Of a stretch of 6,572 nt of DNA, positions 1-6,226 are shown piece by piece. Below the pieces are notes generated by a model. That model was not told the DNA's origin, did not search any database, and saw nothing but the letters and a program-made list of their open reading frames with translations. How positions within the stretch are numbered: the stretch's first letter is position 1; the number at the start of each line of letters is the position of its first letter. The stretch comes from JAWLFY01 sp964462125. GTDB taxonomy: Bacteria > Planctomycetota > Planctomycetia > Pirellulales > Pirellulaceae. A program made the translations under genes and the position numbers. The stretch covers positions 1-6,572 of the forward strand of contig CAYWXT010000288.1 in NCBI GenBank assembly GCA_964462125.1, written 5' to 3'.

Positions 1-1
1 A

Positions 2-1786
2 GACGACTGGGACCAGTTACTCGCCCGAGACACCTCGGGGCTGCTCGTCAAACGGATGAACGAGGTCGTCGACGGCCAGTATCAGAAGTACACCGGGATG
101 CCGGGCAGCTACATTCGCGAGCATTTCTTCGGCAAGTACCCCGAGCTGCTCGAGTTGGTCAAGAATTACAGTGACGAACGGCTGGAGAAGATGCGCCGCG
201 GGGGGCACGATCCGGAAAAGGTCTTCGCGGCGTACAAGATGGCGACGGAACTGAAGAACGGCAAACCGACCGTGATTCTGGCCAAGACCGTCAAAGGTTA
301 CGGGCTCGGCGAGGCGGGCGAGGGTCGCAACGTCGCCCATAACCAGAAAAAGATGAACGAGGCGGAGCTGTTGGAGTTCCGCACCCGCTTCGGGATCCCG
401 ATCAGCGACGAAGAGGTCGGCAACGCCCCCTTCTATAAACCGCCGGAAACGAGCCAGGAGATCAAGTACCTGCGAGAGCGGCGTGAAGCGTTGGGAGGCT
501 ACCTGCCCTCCAGGCCGACCGAACACCCGACGATGGAAGTTCCCACGCTGGAGGAATACCACAAGGTGATCGGCAAGCTGGAAAACAAGGAGATCAGCAC
601 CACCTTCGCCGTCGTCCAGATCCTGATCGCCCTGTGCCGCGACAAGAAGATCGGCAAACAGATCGTCCCGATTGTCCCGGACGAGTCGCGGACGTTCGGG
701 ATGGAGGGGATGTTTCGCCAGTTCGGGATCTACGCGCATTCGGGCCAGCTCTACGACCCGGTCGACTCGGAGGTGATCTCCTACTACAAGGAAGCCAAGG
801 ACGGTCAGATTTTGGAGGAGGGGATCACCGAAGCCGGCTCGATGAGTTCCTTCAGTGCGGCGGGGACCGCCTACAGCGCGCATGGGATCAACATGATTCC
901 GTTTTATATCTACTACAGCATGTTTGGGTTCCAGAGGATCGGGGACCTGATCTGGGCCGCCGCCGACATCCGAGCCAAGGGCTTCCTCGTGGGCGGCACC
1001 GCCGGACGCACCACGCTCAACGGCGAAGGTTTGCAGCACCAGGACGGCCACAGTTTGCTCAATGCGATCGCCTTCCCCACGGTGCGGGCCTACGATCCCG
1101 CCTTTGCCTATGAGGTCGTCGTGATCGTCATGGAGGGGCTCAAACGGATGTACCAAGACGGCGAACAGTGCATTTATTACATCACCGCCGAAAACGAACC
1201 CTATACACATCCCCCCATGCCCGAGGGCTGTGAAGAAGGGATCATCAAGGGGATGTACCGGTACCGCAGCCGGGACGTCGACGGTGCCAAGGCCAGGGTC
1301 CAGCTGCTGGGCAGCGGCCCGATTCTGAATTGTGTGCTCGCCGCCCAAGAGCTGCTGGCGGAAAAGTATCAACTCGCCAGCGACGTATGGAGCGTTACCA
1401 GTTTCACCCAACTGCGTCGCGAGGCGGAGGATTGCCAACGTTGGAACATGCTGCACCCCACCGAGCCGCCACGTCAAAGCTATCTGGAACAGATCCTCGA
1501 GGGGGTTGAGGGGCCGTTTATCGCTGCCAGCGATTACGTGCGGGCACTCGGCGAACAGCTCACACCCTGGATCCCGGGTGACTACTTCGTTCTCGGCACC
1601 GATGGGATGGGACGGAGTGAAACCCGCGAAGCGCTCCGCCGGCACTTCGAGGTCGACGCCGAGTCGATCGCGATCGCGACCCTCAGCCGGCTGAGCAAGG
1701 CGGGGCACTTCAGCGAGCAGGAGGTTGCCGAGGCGATCGGCGATCTGGGCTTTGACGCCGACAAACCGAATCCGTACTTTGCCTAA
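2..1786 (+). CDS. aceE: Pyruvate dehydrogenase E1 component, homodimeric type (5' truncated by window edge)
   Basis: This is the thiamine-diphosphate-dependent E1 subunit, which decarboxylates pyruvate and reductively acetylates the lipoyl group of E2. The frame is open from base 2, so the start lies upstream; the ATG at 56 is internal, because the codons before it already read as AceE (DWDQLLARDTSG). From memory of E. coli AceE (887 residues), these 594 residues align almost without gaps at an offset of about 294. On that register fragment residue H113 matches the active-site loop His407, E277 in GITEAG matches the cofactor-activating Glu571, and H346 in GEGLQHQDGHS matches His640. The GDG...N diphosphate motif would lie upstream and is not visible. 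The C-terminus DADKPNPYFA also matches the family end. aceF follows on the same strand after 131 bases, which supports a pyruvate dehydrogenase locus. Identification is very secure; the residue equivalences are from memory. Confidence 0.97.
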   Translation, partial: DDWDQLLARDTSGLLVKRMNEVVDGQYQKYTGMPGSYIREHFFGKYPELLELVKNYSDERLEKMRRGGHDPEKVFAAYKMATELKNGKPTVILAKTVKGYGLGEAGEGRNVAHNQKKMNEAELLEFRTRFGIPISDEEVGNAPFYKPPETSQEIKYLRERREALGGYLPSRPTEHPTMEVPTLEEYHKVIGKLENKEISTTFAVVQILIALCRDKKIGKQIVPIVPDESRTFGMEGMFRQFGIYAHSGQLYDPVDSEVISYYKEAKDGQILEEGITEAGSMSSFSAAGTAYSAHGINMIPFYIYYSMFGFQRIGDLIWAAADIRAKGFLVGGTAGRTTLNGEGLQHQDGHSLLNAIAFPTVRAYDPAFAYEVVVIVMEGLKRMYQDGEQCIYYITAENEPYTHPPMPEGCEEGIIKGMYRYRSRDVDGAKARVQLLGSGPILNCVLAAQELLAEKYQLASDVWSVTSFTQLRREAEDCQRWNMLHPTEPPRQSYLEQILEGVEGPFIAASDYVRALGEQLTPWIPGDYFVLGTDGMGRSETREALRRHFEVDAESIAIATLSRLSKAGHFSEQEVAEAIGDLGFDADKPNPYFA

Positions 1787-1793
1787 GCTATGA

Positions 1794-1878
1794 GCGGGAA
1801 AAAAGTGTCCGGTACCTTTTGCGAGGGACTCGCCCTCCGGGTGCTTTGCACAAAAGGTACCGGACACTTTTTTCCCGC
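1794..1878. repeat. Perfect 28-base inverted repeat with 29-base spacer between aceE and aceF
   Basis: The left arm (1794-1821) is the exact reverse complement of the right arm (1851-1878). Each arm contains GTGTCCGGTACC with an A6 or T6 run near its outer end. The spacer (1822-1850) can form a small inner stem, GAGGG (1823-1827) with CCCTC (1833-1837). Pairing stops at the outer edges (A1793 against A1879). A perfect 28-base match with no coding reason points to a recently spread or conserved element. I recall similar palindromes, and small spurious proteins containing KKVSGTF, from Rhodopirellula-type genomes, which would make this a REPIN- or MITE-like dispersed element; that is memory and was not checked. 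Confidence 0.9.
1805..1873. terminator. Candidate bidirectional intrinsic terminator after aceE
   Basis: The inner 17 base pairs of the palindrome (1805-1821 with 1851-1867) form a strong stem. It is followed on the + strand by T6 (1868-1873) and, because of symmetry, on the - strand by the complement of A6 (1799-1804). That is the layout of a two-way rho-independent terminator. The 29-base loop is long for a classical terminator, and the T run can also pair with the A run to lengthen the stem. If it works, aceF would be partly uncoupled from aceE. It could instead be a 3'-end stabiliser or processing site. Confidence 0.45.
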
Positions 1879-1917
1879 ACATCACCTTTCCATTCATACC
1901 ACGAACGCATCCTGACT

Positions 1918-3432
1918 ATGGCTACCGAAGTAAAGCTTCCCGAGCTCGGCGATGGCATCGAATCAGGTGATGTCCTGGAGGTCTTCGTTTCGGTCGGTGA
2001 CGTGATCTCCGAAGGCCAGGACATCATCGAGATGGAAACGGACAAGGCGACGGTCCCCGTCCCGGCATCGGTCGGTGGCAAGGTGGTCAAGATCAACGTC
2101 AGCGAAGGTGACTCGGTGCCGATCGGTGGCGTGCTGCTCGAGGTCGAAGCCGCCGAGGGGGCCCCGTCGGAATCGACTCCAGCGGAGCAGGAGCCGGAGG
2201 CGAAAGACGAGCCCGCCACCGAAGACGAGCCCGCCACCGAAGACGAGCCCGCCACCGAAGACGAGGCCGCGGCGCCGGAATCGAAAAAGCCGTCCGAACC
2301 ACAGCCCGCACCGGCCGACAAAGCGGACACCGAGCCGGGACGTAAGTCGAAACCGCCGAAGGCACCCGCTGGGTCGCAGCAAGCCCAGCCTGCTCAGCAA
2401 GCCCAGCCTGCTCAGCAAGCCCAGCCTGCTGCATCGTCCCAGGCTGCCGCTGCGGACTCGGTCACGCCGGTCGCCGGCGCGGCGATTCCCGCTGGCCCCG
2501 CGATCCGCCGATTCGCGCGCGAGGTCGGGGTCGATCTCAACGCGGTTCGCGGCAGCGGCGAGGGGGGACGGATCACGCGCGAGGACGTGCTCGCCGTAGT
2601 CCGTTCGGCCAGTCATGCGGCCCGCAGCGACCGGGGGCCAGCCACCCCGGCAGCCGAACGGCCGCCGCAGCGCGGCGCCGAAGCGGGCGCGGGCTCCCAG
2701 CCAGGGACTGCGGACGTCGACGACTACGGGCCGGTCCGCGTGGAGCGGATGAGCAAAATCCGCAAGACGATCGCCGCCCAGATGCACGCCAGCTGGACCG
2801 GTGTGCCGCGGGTGACCAACTTCGACGACGCCGACATCACCGACCTGGAACGACTGCGGCAGAGCAGCAAGGAAGATTACGCGGCCCAAGGATTGAAGCT
2901 GACCACGATGCCGTTCTTGATCAAAGCCGTGGCCACCGCACTGCGGCACCATCCGGCGGTCAATGCCGTGATCGATCAGGAAAACGAACGGGTGATCTAC
3001 AAGGACTACGTCAACATCGGCATTGCCGTCGACACCGACCGCGGGTTGGTCGTCCCGGTCATGCCCAATGCCGACGGAATGGGGATCCCGGAGATCGCGC
3101 GTGCCTTGGCCCAGATCTCCGGCAAGGTGCGGGGCGGCCAGTTCGCCCTCGGCGACCTGCGCGGCGGAACGTTCTCGATCAGCAATCTGGGGGCGATCGG
3201 CGGTCAATATTCGACCCCGATCGTCAACATTCCGGAGGTTGCAATCCTGCTTGTCGGGCGGAGCCGGAAATTGCCGGTCGTCATGCCGGACGACAGCGTT
3301 CAGCCACGGTTGATGATGCCGTTGAGTCTCTCCTACGACCATCGATTGGTCGACGGTGCGACCGCCGCTCGTTTTTTGAACGACGTCATCGGCTACCTGG
3401 AAGCCCCCAGCCGACTGCTGCTGGCGCTCTGA
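1918..3432 (+). CDS. aceF: Dihydrolipoyllysine acetyltransferase, pyruvate dehydrogenase E2 component
   Basis: This 504-residue protein is the core of the pyruvate dehydrogenase complex and transfers the acetyl group from lipoyl-lysine to CoA. Domains in order: one lipoyl domain (about 1-78) with the lipoylated lysine K43 in METDKAT; a long Glu/Pro/Ala/Gln linker (about 79-190) with two sets of hexapeptide repeats; a peripheral-subunit-binding domain (about 192-229, GPAIRRFAREVGVD to GRITREDV); a second short linker; and the catalytic acyltransferase domain (about 270-504), with the active-site signature YDHRLVDG giving H475 and D479. The ATG at 1918 is chosen because the lipoyl domain begins right there; the frame stays open upstream only through the palindrome. 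No Shine-Dalgarno sequence is visible before the ATG. E. coli AceF has three lipoyl domains, so one is a difference from that model, but single-lipoyl E2 proteins are common. aceE upstream fits AceF rather than SucB. Confidence 0.95.
   Translation: MATEVKLPELGDGIESGDVLEVFVSVGDVISEGQDIIEMETDKATVPVPASVGGKVVKINVSEGDSVPIGGVLLEVEAAEGAPSESTPAEQEPEAKDEPATEDEPATEDEPATEDEAAAPESKKPSEPQPAPADKADTEPGRKSKPPKAPAGSQQAQPAQQAQPAQQAQPAASSQAAAADSVTPVAGAAIPAGPAIRRFAREVGVDLNAVRGSGEGGRITREDVLAVVRSASHAARSDRGPATPAAERPPQRGAEAGAGSQPGTADVDDYGPVRVERMSKIRKTIAAQMHASWTGVPRVTNFDDADITDLERLRQSSKEDYAAQGLKLTTMPFLIKAVATALRHHPAVNAVIDQENERVIYKDYVNIGIAVDTDRGLVVPVMPNADGMGIPEIARALAQISGKVRGGQFALGDLRGGTFSISNLGAIGGQYSTPIVNIPEVAILLVGRSRKLPVVMPDDSVQPRLMMPLSLSYDHRLVDGATAARFLNDVIGYLEAPSRLLLAL
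2206..2265 (+). repeat. 18-base tandem repeat in the AceF linker, 3 copies plus a partial copy
   Basis: Three identical 18-base units (GACGAGCCCGCCACCGAA at 2206-2223, 2224-2241 and 2242-2259) are followed by a 6-base partial copy. They encode DEPATE three times (AceF residues 97-114) in the flexible linker after the lipoyl domain. The copies are identical at the DNA level, third codon positions included, so the array probably expanded recently by slippage. Confidence 0.95.
2377..2430 (+). repeat. Second 18-base tandem repeat in the AceF linker, 3 copies
   Basis: Three identical units (CAGCAAGCCCAGCCTGCT at 2377-2394, 2395-2412 and 2413-2430) encode QQAQPA three times (AceF residues 154-171). 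The unit is unrelated to the DEPATE repeat but has the same length and copy number. Ala/Pro/Gln-rich sequence is typical of the mobile swinging-arm linkers of E2 proteins. Confidence 0.95.
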
Positions 3433-3671
3433 ACGCCGATCCAGCAGCCGCCCACCCCCGGCCCTTCGTGGGCTTACAGCCCGACCGTCCCGCGGTGCGC
3501 GGAAGGGTAATATGGCGTCGGCATAATCGGCATCGACCGTTGGCGGTTCGGGCAAAGCTGGGCAGATGAATCGTGAAGGAAGCGGCGAAGGTCATTAGGC
3601 TGGGAAGCATCGCAGACGATCAGAGTCCCTGCTGTTTCCCCTGTTGATCCGCCCCGTGAGTCTGAGCCGCC
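3433..3671. other. Intergenic stretch between aceF and the M48 protease gene
   Basis: There is no supportable gene in these 239 bases. A small hairpin, GGGCT (3470-3474) with AGCCC (3478-3482) and loop TAC, lies about 40 bases after the aceF stop. It has no T run, so it is weak as a terminator. A TAATAT hexamer (3508-3513) resembles a -10 box, but no -35 partner is visible at the right distance. A promoter for the protease gene may lie here. Confidence 0.5.
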
Positions 3672-4922
3672 ATGCCGCTGTATTGGTTCGCACTGGTGAT
3701 CGGTTCGCTCAGTTGCGGCTCACTTCCGGCGATGGAGGGGGCGATTGGACGTCCACTCGCCGCGACGATCGGGATGGTCGCCGGCTGGACCCTTCTCTGC
3801 CACGTGGGGGCGCGGCTCCTGGCGCGCCAAGTCGTGATCGACCGAGTGCAACCGCACGTCGCCGCCCGCGGTCTGGAGCGGCAACTTGAACTGTTTCGTT
3901 GGCTCGGACTCGCCGTTGCCCTGTTCTGTTTGGCTGGCTTCGGGTTGGCCCGGGTCTTGGACGCCACGCCACTGCTCTGCGATTCGATGTTCCTCAAGGC
4001 GGTGGTGCTGTTGGCCCCCGGGGTCATGCTGGGCGCGGCGAACGGGTCGGCCGAGAACCTATTTGGCATATTGTTGGGCTACACCGAGCGGTCGCTCCGC
4101 GGACATCTGCAAACCGTTTGGCTTGCGTTTCGCGGCGGCGCCGCCTGGCTGATCGCGCCGGTGCTGTTGCTTCTCGGGGCGGTCGACTTGATTCGCCTGC
4201 TGCCATTGACAAGCGAGGCGACCACGCTGTTGACCGCCGTGACGTTGCTGGTCGCTGTCCCGTTGGGGATTCCAGTGCTGGTCCGTTTCTTGTTCAAAAC
4301 CGCTCCGTTGGATCTGGAGATGGCAGCTTGGATCGACCAACTGTTTGCGGCAGCCGGAATGCGTTCGGTTCAAGCGGTACGTTGGGACACCGGCGGACGC
4401 GGATTCAACGCCATGGTTGCCGGTATGGTCGCGCCGCTGCGGACCTTGTTGATTTCCGACCGCATCCTGGACGAGATGCCGCGCCCGCAGCTCGCCATGG
4501 TATTGCTTCACGAAGCAGCCCATATCCGCCGACGCCATGTCCCACTTCGGATGGTGCTGCTGTTGCCCGCTTGGGGAATCGCGATGCTTCTCACCCGGAT
4601 CCTCGGCGAAAGCGACTGGGCGATGACCGCGGGAAGCGTGGTGGGGATCTTGTTAACGATGGTAATCTTGCGGTTCGTTGCCCACCGGACGGAGTTGGAT
4701 GCCGATGCCCACGCTTGCCGGCTGGCGGCCGAGATCGCGCCGAGCGTAGCCGCGGTCCCCGCGACCGAGGAAGCCGCCGCCAAGGCGCTGGCCGCGGCGT
4801 TGACACGGGTGACGCGAGAAACGCCTGCTGCCCGAGAGCCGAGTTGGCTGCACCCCGGCTTGGCCGATCGCCTCCGATCGCTCGGTTCGGCTGAGGGTCT
4901 CGCGAGCCGTGAATGTCCGTAG
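3672..4922 (+). CDS. Multi-pass membrane M48-family zinc metalloprotease (HtpX/Ste24-like)
   Basis: This 416-residue protein is a predicted integral-membrane zinc endopeptidase. The zinc site is HEAAH (H280, E281, H284), with a third ligand E341 in RTELDADAHA, which fits the ExxAD pattern of M48. Upstream is the NAMVAG segment (from about 246) followed by TLLISDRILDEM, which matches the NAxxxG...LSDxLL core that precedes HExxH in this family. The WLHPGLADRLRSL segment near 392-404 matches the usual HPxxxxRIxxL tail. Hydrophobic segments lie at about 1-20, 27-49, 75-95, 107-123, 150-173, 184-206, 293-311 and 316-336. The long hydrophobic N-terminal half, with four to six segments, is larger than in HtpX. 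M56 (BlaR1-type) is a less likely alternative because the third-ligand motif is M48-like. ATG 3672 is the first start after an in-frame stop at 3663; no clear ribosome binding site precedes it. The substrate cannot be inferred; membrane protein quality control is a family-level guess. Confidence 0.85.
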   Translation: MPLYWFALVIGSLSCGSLPAMEGAIGRPLAATIGMVAGWTLLCHVGARLLARQVVIDRVQPHVAARGLERQLELFRWLGLAVALFCLAGFGLARVLDATPLLCDSMFLKAVVLLAPGVMLGAANGSAENLFGILLGYTERSLRGHLQTVWLAFRGGAAWLIAPVLLLLGAVDLIRLLPLTSEATTLLTAVTLLVAVPLGIPVLVRFLFKTAPLDLEMAAWIDQLFAAAGMRSVQAVRWDTGGRGFNAMVAGMVAPLRTLLISDRILDEMPRPQLAMVLLHEAAHIRRRHVPLRMVLLLPAWGIAMLLTRILGESDWAMTAGSVVGILLTMVILRFVAHRTELDADAHACRLAAEIAPSVAAVPATEEAAAKALAAALTRVTRETPAAREPSWLHPGLADRLRSLGSAEGLASRECP

Positions 4923-5146
4923 TGGGTATTTCCAAGGACGTGTCGTCGAAGGGTGGGGGGGAGAGAAGGACGTGCCATGGGCCGACGCAACTTCGAGCAA
5001 GACAAAAAGCCGGTCTGCCCCGGAAAGCGTCGTCCTGCATTCCCGGTGAGCAGTGCTGCTACCACGGCTACCCGGTTCACCCAGGCTCGGCGTTCCACCA
5101 TACTCGGGGCTCGACTGAACTTCTTGGAACCTAGGGAGACGGAAAG
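4923..5146. other. Intergenic stretch upstream of tpx
   Basis: These 224 bases contain a run of seven G (4955-4961) and no inverted repeat I would call a terminator. A 62-codon open frame starting at ATG 4977 runs into tpx in another frame (stop at 5163-5165). It has no recognisable domain and an ordinary composition, so I do not call it a gene. The tpx promoter is expected here, but I cannot place it. Confidence 0.5.
5133..5138 (+). promoter_or_regulatory. Ribosome binding site of tpx
   Basis: AGGGAG lies 8 bases before the ATG at 5147. It is the clearest Shine-Dalgarno-like site in the window. It supports this start over the in-frame ATG at 5186, which would remove the conserved FKGNP segment. 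Confidence 0.6.
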
Positions 5147-5662
5147 ATGGGCCGCAGCGGAGTGATTTCGTTCAAGGGAAATCCGATGACGCTTGAAGGG
5201 GAGGAATTGGCTGTCGGCTCACCGGCTCCGCCGTTTACGCTGCACTACGCCGACGGCGGTCTGCAGACGCTGACACTGGACGATCTCAAGGGGAAGCCGA
5301 CGATTTTGAGCGTGGTGCCCAGTTTGGATACGCCGACGTGCGCGACGCAGACGAAGCGATTCAACCAAGAATTGGCGGCGATGGGTGACGCGGTCCATGC
5401 CGTCACGGTCAGCCGTGACCTGCCGTTCGCCCAGGCCCGGTTCTGTGGTGCTGAAGGAATCAAGATGCGGACGGCCAGCGATTACCAGACGCATCAGTTC
5501 GGTTCCGATTATGGGCTGACGATCGCCGAACTCAAACTTCTGACCCGAGCTGTGATCATCCTCGACGCGGATGGAAACGTCGTATACAAGCAAATCGTCC
5601 CCGAGGTATCGGGCGAGCCCGACTATGAGGATGCGCTGGAGGCGCTGCGGAGCTTGCTGTGA
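5147..5662 (+). CDS. tpx: Thiol peroxidase (atypical 2-Cys peroxiredoxin, Tpx)
   Basis: This 171-residue protein reduces hydrogen peroxide and organic hydroperoxides, normally with electrons from thioredoxin. The peroxidatic cysteine is C65 in the motif SLDTPTCATQ, which has the conserved T62. The resolving cysteine is C100 in RFCGAEG, preceded by the Tpx signature DLPFAQ. R134 in TRAVIILD corresponds to the conserved active-site arginine. The N-terminal FKGNPMTL and C-terminal EPDYEDALEAL match the Tpx family from end to end. The length is normal (E. coli Tpx is 168), with no signal peptide, so it is probably cytoplasmic. It stands alone on its strand and converges with the pfkB remnant, with only 16 bases between the two stops. 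Nothing in the sequence shows an OxyR- or PerR-type operator. Confidence 0.95.
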   Translation: MGRSGVISFKGNPMTLEGEELAVGSPAPPFTLHYADGGLQTLTLDDLKGKPTILSVVPSLDTPTCATQTKRFNQELAAMGDAVHAVTVSRDLPFAQARFCGAEGIKMRTASDYQTHQFGSDYGLTIAELKLLTRAVIILDADGNVVYKQIVPEVSGEPDYEDALEALRSLL

Positions 5663-5678
5663 GAGCTGTGCGGTAGGT

Positions 5679-6059
5679 TCAAGCCGTGTCTTGAATCGTC
5701 TCCGGCTTCCATTCATCGAACAACCGCTGAACGTCCTTGCGACGACAGAGCTCGGTACCTTCGGTCATGACGGCGGCGGCACCGGCGGCGACGCCGAAGC
5801 CGACCGCTTCGAAGATAGGTGCCCCGCGTGCCAGAGCGGTCACGATGCCAGCGACCGTGCTGTCTCCTGCACCCACTTTGCTGCGAATCGGCACGGTGGG
5901 CGATCGGATATGAAGATGCTGATCGGCGGTGGTCAAGACAGCACCGCCGGATCCGAGCGAGGTCACGACATGCTCAAGCGAGCAATTCTTATCGACCGCT
6001 GGGTTCATCGTCAGCGTCACGATCGACCGCTCGGCGGGTTCATCCGACATCAGCCTCAC
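5679..6059 (-). pseudogene. Internally deleted pfkB-family sugar kinase (1-phosphofructokinase type)
   Basis: The 126-codon frame joins two separate parts of a PfkB/ribokinase-family kinase. Residues 12-32 (SIVTLTMNPAVDKNC...) match the N-terminal strand of 1-phosphofructokinase/PfkB. Residues 33-126 match the C-terminal third: SLGSGGAVL, the anion-hole and catalytic-base motif GAGD (63-66, with D66), then AAGAAAVMTEGTELC. Intact family members are about 310 residues, so about 200 central residues are missing, including the GG-rich sugar-binding segment and much of the ATP site. The join falls near 5961-5971 and keeps the frame. The start could be GTG at 6059 or ATG at 6050. It cannot be an active kinase by itself. 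A decaying gene is most likely; a sequencing or assembly collapse, or a retained short protein, are alternatives. Confidence 0.85.
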
Positions 6060-6088
6060 ATCGGCAGGAGGAGACTTTGGGGGAGGGA

Positions 6089-6143
6089 CCGCACGGCTTG
6101 GGGCCGCACGGCTTGGGGCCGCACGGCTTGGGGCCGCACGGCT
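6089..6143. repeat. 15-base tandem repeat, 3.7 copies
   Basis: The unit CCGCACGGCTTGGGG occurs exactly at 6089-6103, 6104-6118 and 6119-6133, then as a 10-base partial copy at 6134-6143. The unit is a multiple of three, so frames stay open through it on both strands. On the - strand one frame reads a repeated CGPKP peptide. It sits between the pfkB remnant and the coiled-coil gene. I treat it as an intergenic minisatellite. Confidence 0.95.
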
Positions 6144-6152
6144 CGCGCCGTG
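6137..6152. repeat. Short GC-rich hairpin at the end of the tandem repeat
   Basis: CACGGC (6137-6142) pairs with GCCGTG (6147-6152) around a TCGC loop, followed by GCGCTAG (6153-6159 region). The left arm is part of the last tandem-repeat unit. There is no T run, so it is not a convincing terminator. It resembles the short palindromic words I recall between genes in Pirellulales genomes; this was not checked. Confidence 0.5.
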
Positions 6153-6226
6153 GCGCTAGAAAATTCGTAACGGCAGGACGCGAGCCCCCGGCCATTTGAG
6201 CCTGAAAATCAAGCCGTGACAAACGA

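Noticed and set aside
17..1897. A 626-codon open frame on the - strand across aceE
   Set aside because: It lies antisense to a clearly identified aceE, its composition (Arg, Gly, Asp, Val and Leu rich) is that of a GC-driven shadow frame, and it shows no recognisable domain. Its N-terminus is just the palindrome.
1819..1917. A longer AceF start inside the palindrome
   Set aside because: It would add 33 residues encoded by the repeat and spacer before a canonical lipoyl domain that begins exactly at ATG 1918.
3508..3513. TAATAT as a -10 promoter box for the protease gene
   Set aside because: No -35-like hexamer lies 16-18 bases upstream, and planctomycete promoters are poorly defined by this consensus.
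1963..3555. A 530-codon open frame on the - strand across aceF
   Set aside because: It is antisense to aceF, contains only Arg/Gly-rich low-complexity sequence mirrored from the linker repeats, and has no family features.
4977..5165. A 62-codon + strand frame (MGRRNFEQDKK...) with a purine-rich stretch before its ATG
   Set aside because: It has no recognisable similarity, overlaps the start of tpx in another frame, and codon choice gives no support. Conservation in relatives would be needed.
5678..5695. Inverted repeat TTCAAG/CTTGAA between the tpx and pfkB stops as a shared terminator
   Set aside because: The stem is only six A/T-rich base pairs with no T run, too weak to call.
6040..6222. 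A 60-codon - strand frame with repeated CGPKP
   Set aside because: It starts with TTG, is made largely of the 15-base tandem repeat, and overlaps the start of the pfkB remnant. An open frame is expected because the unit is a multiple of three.
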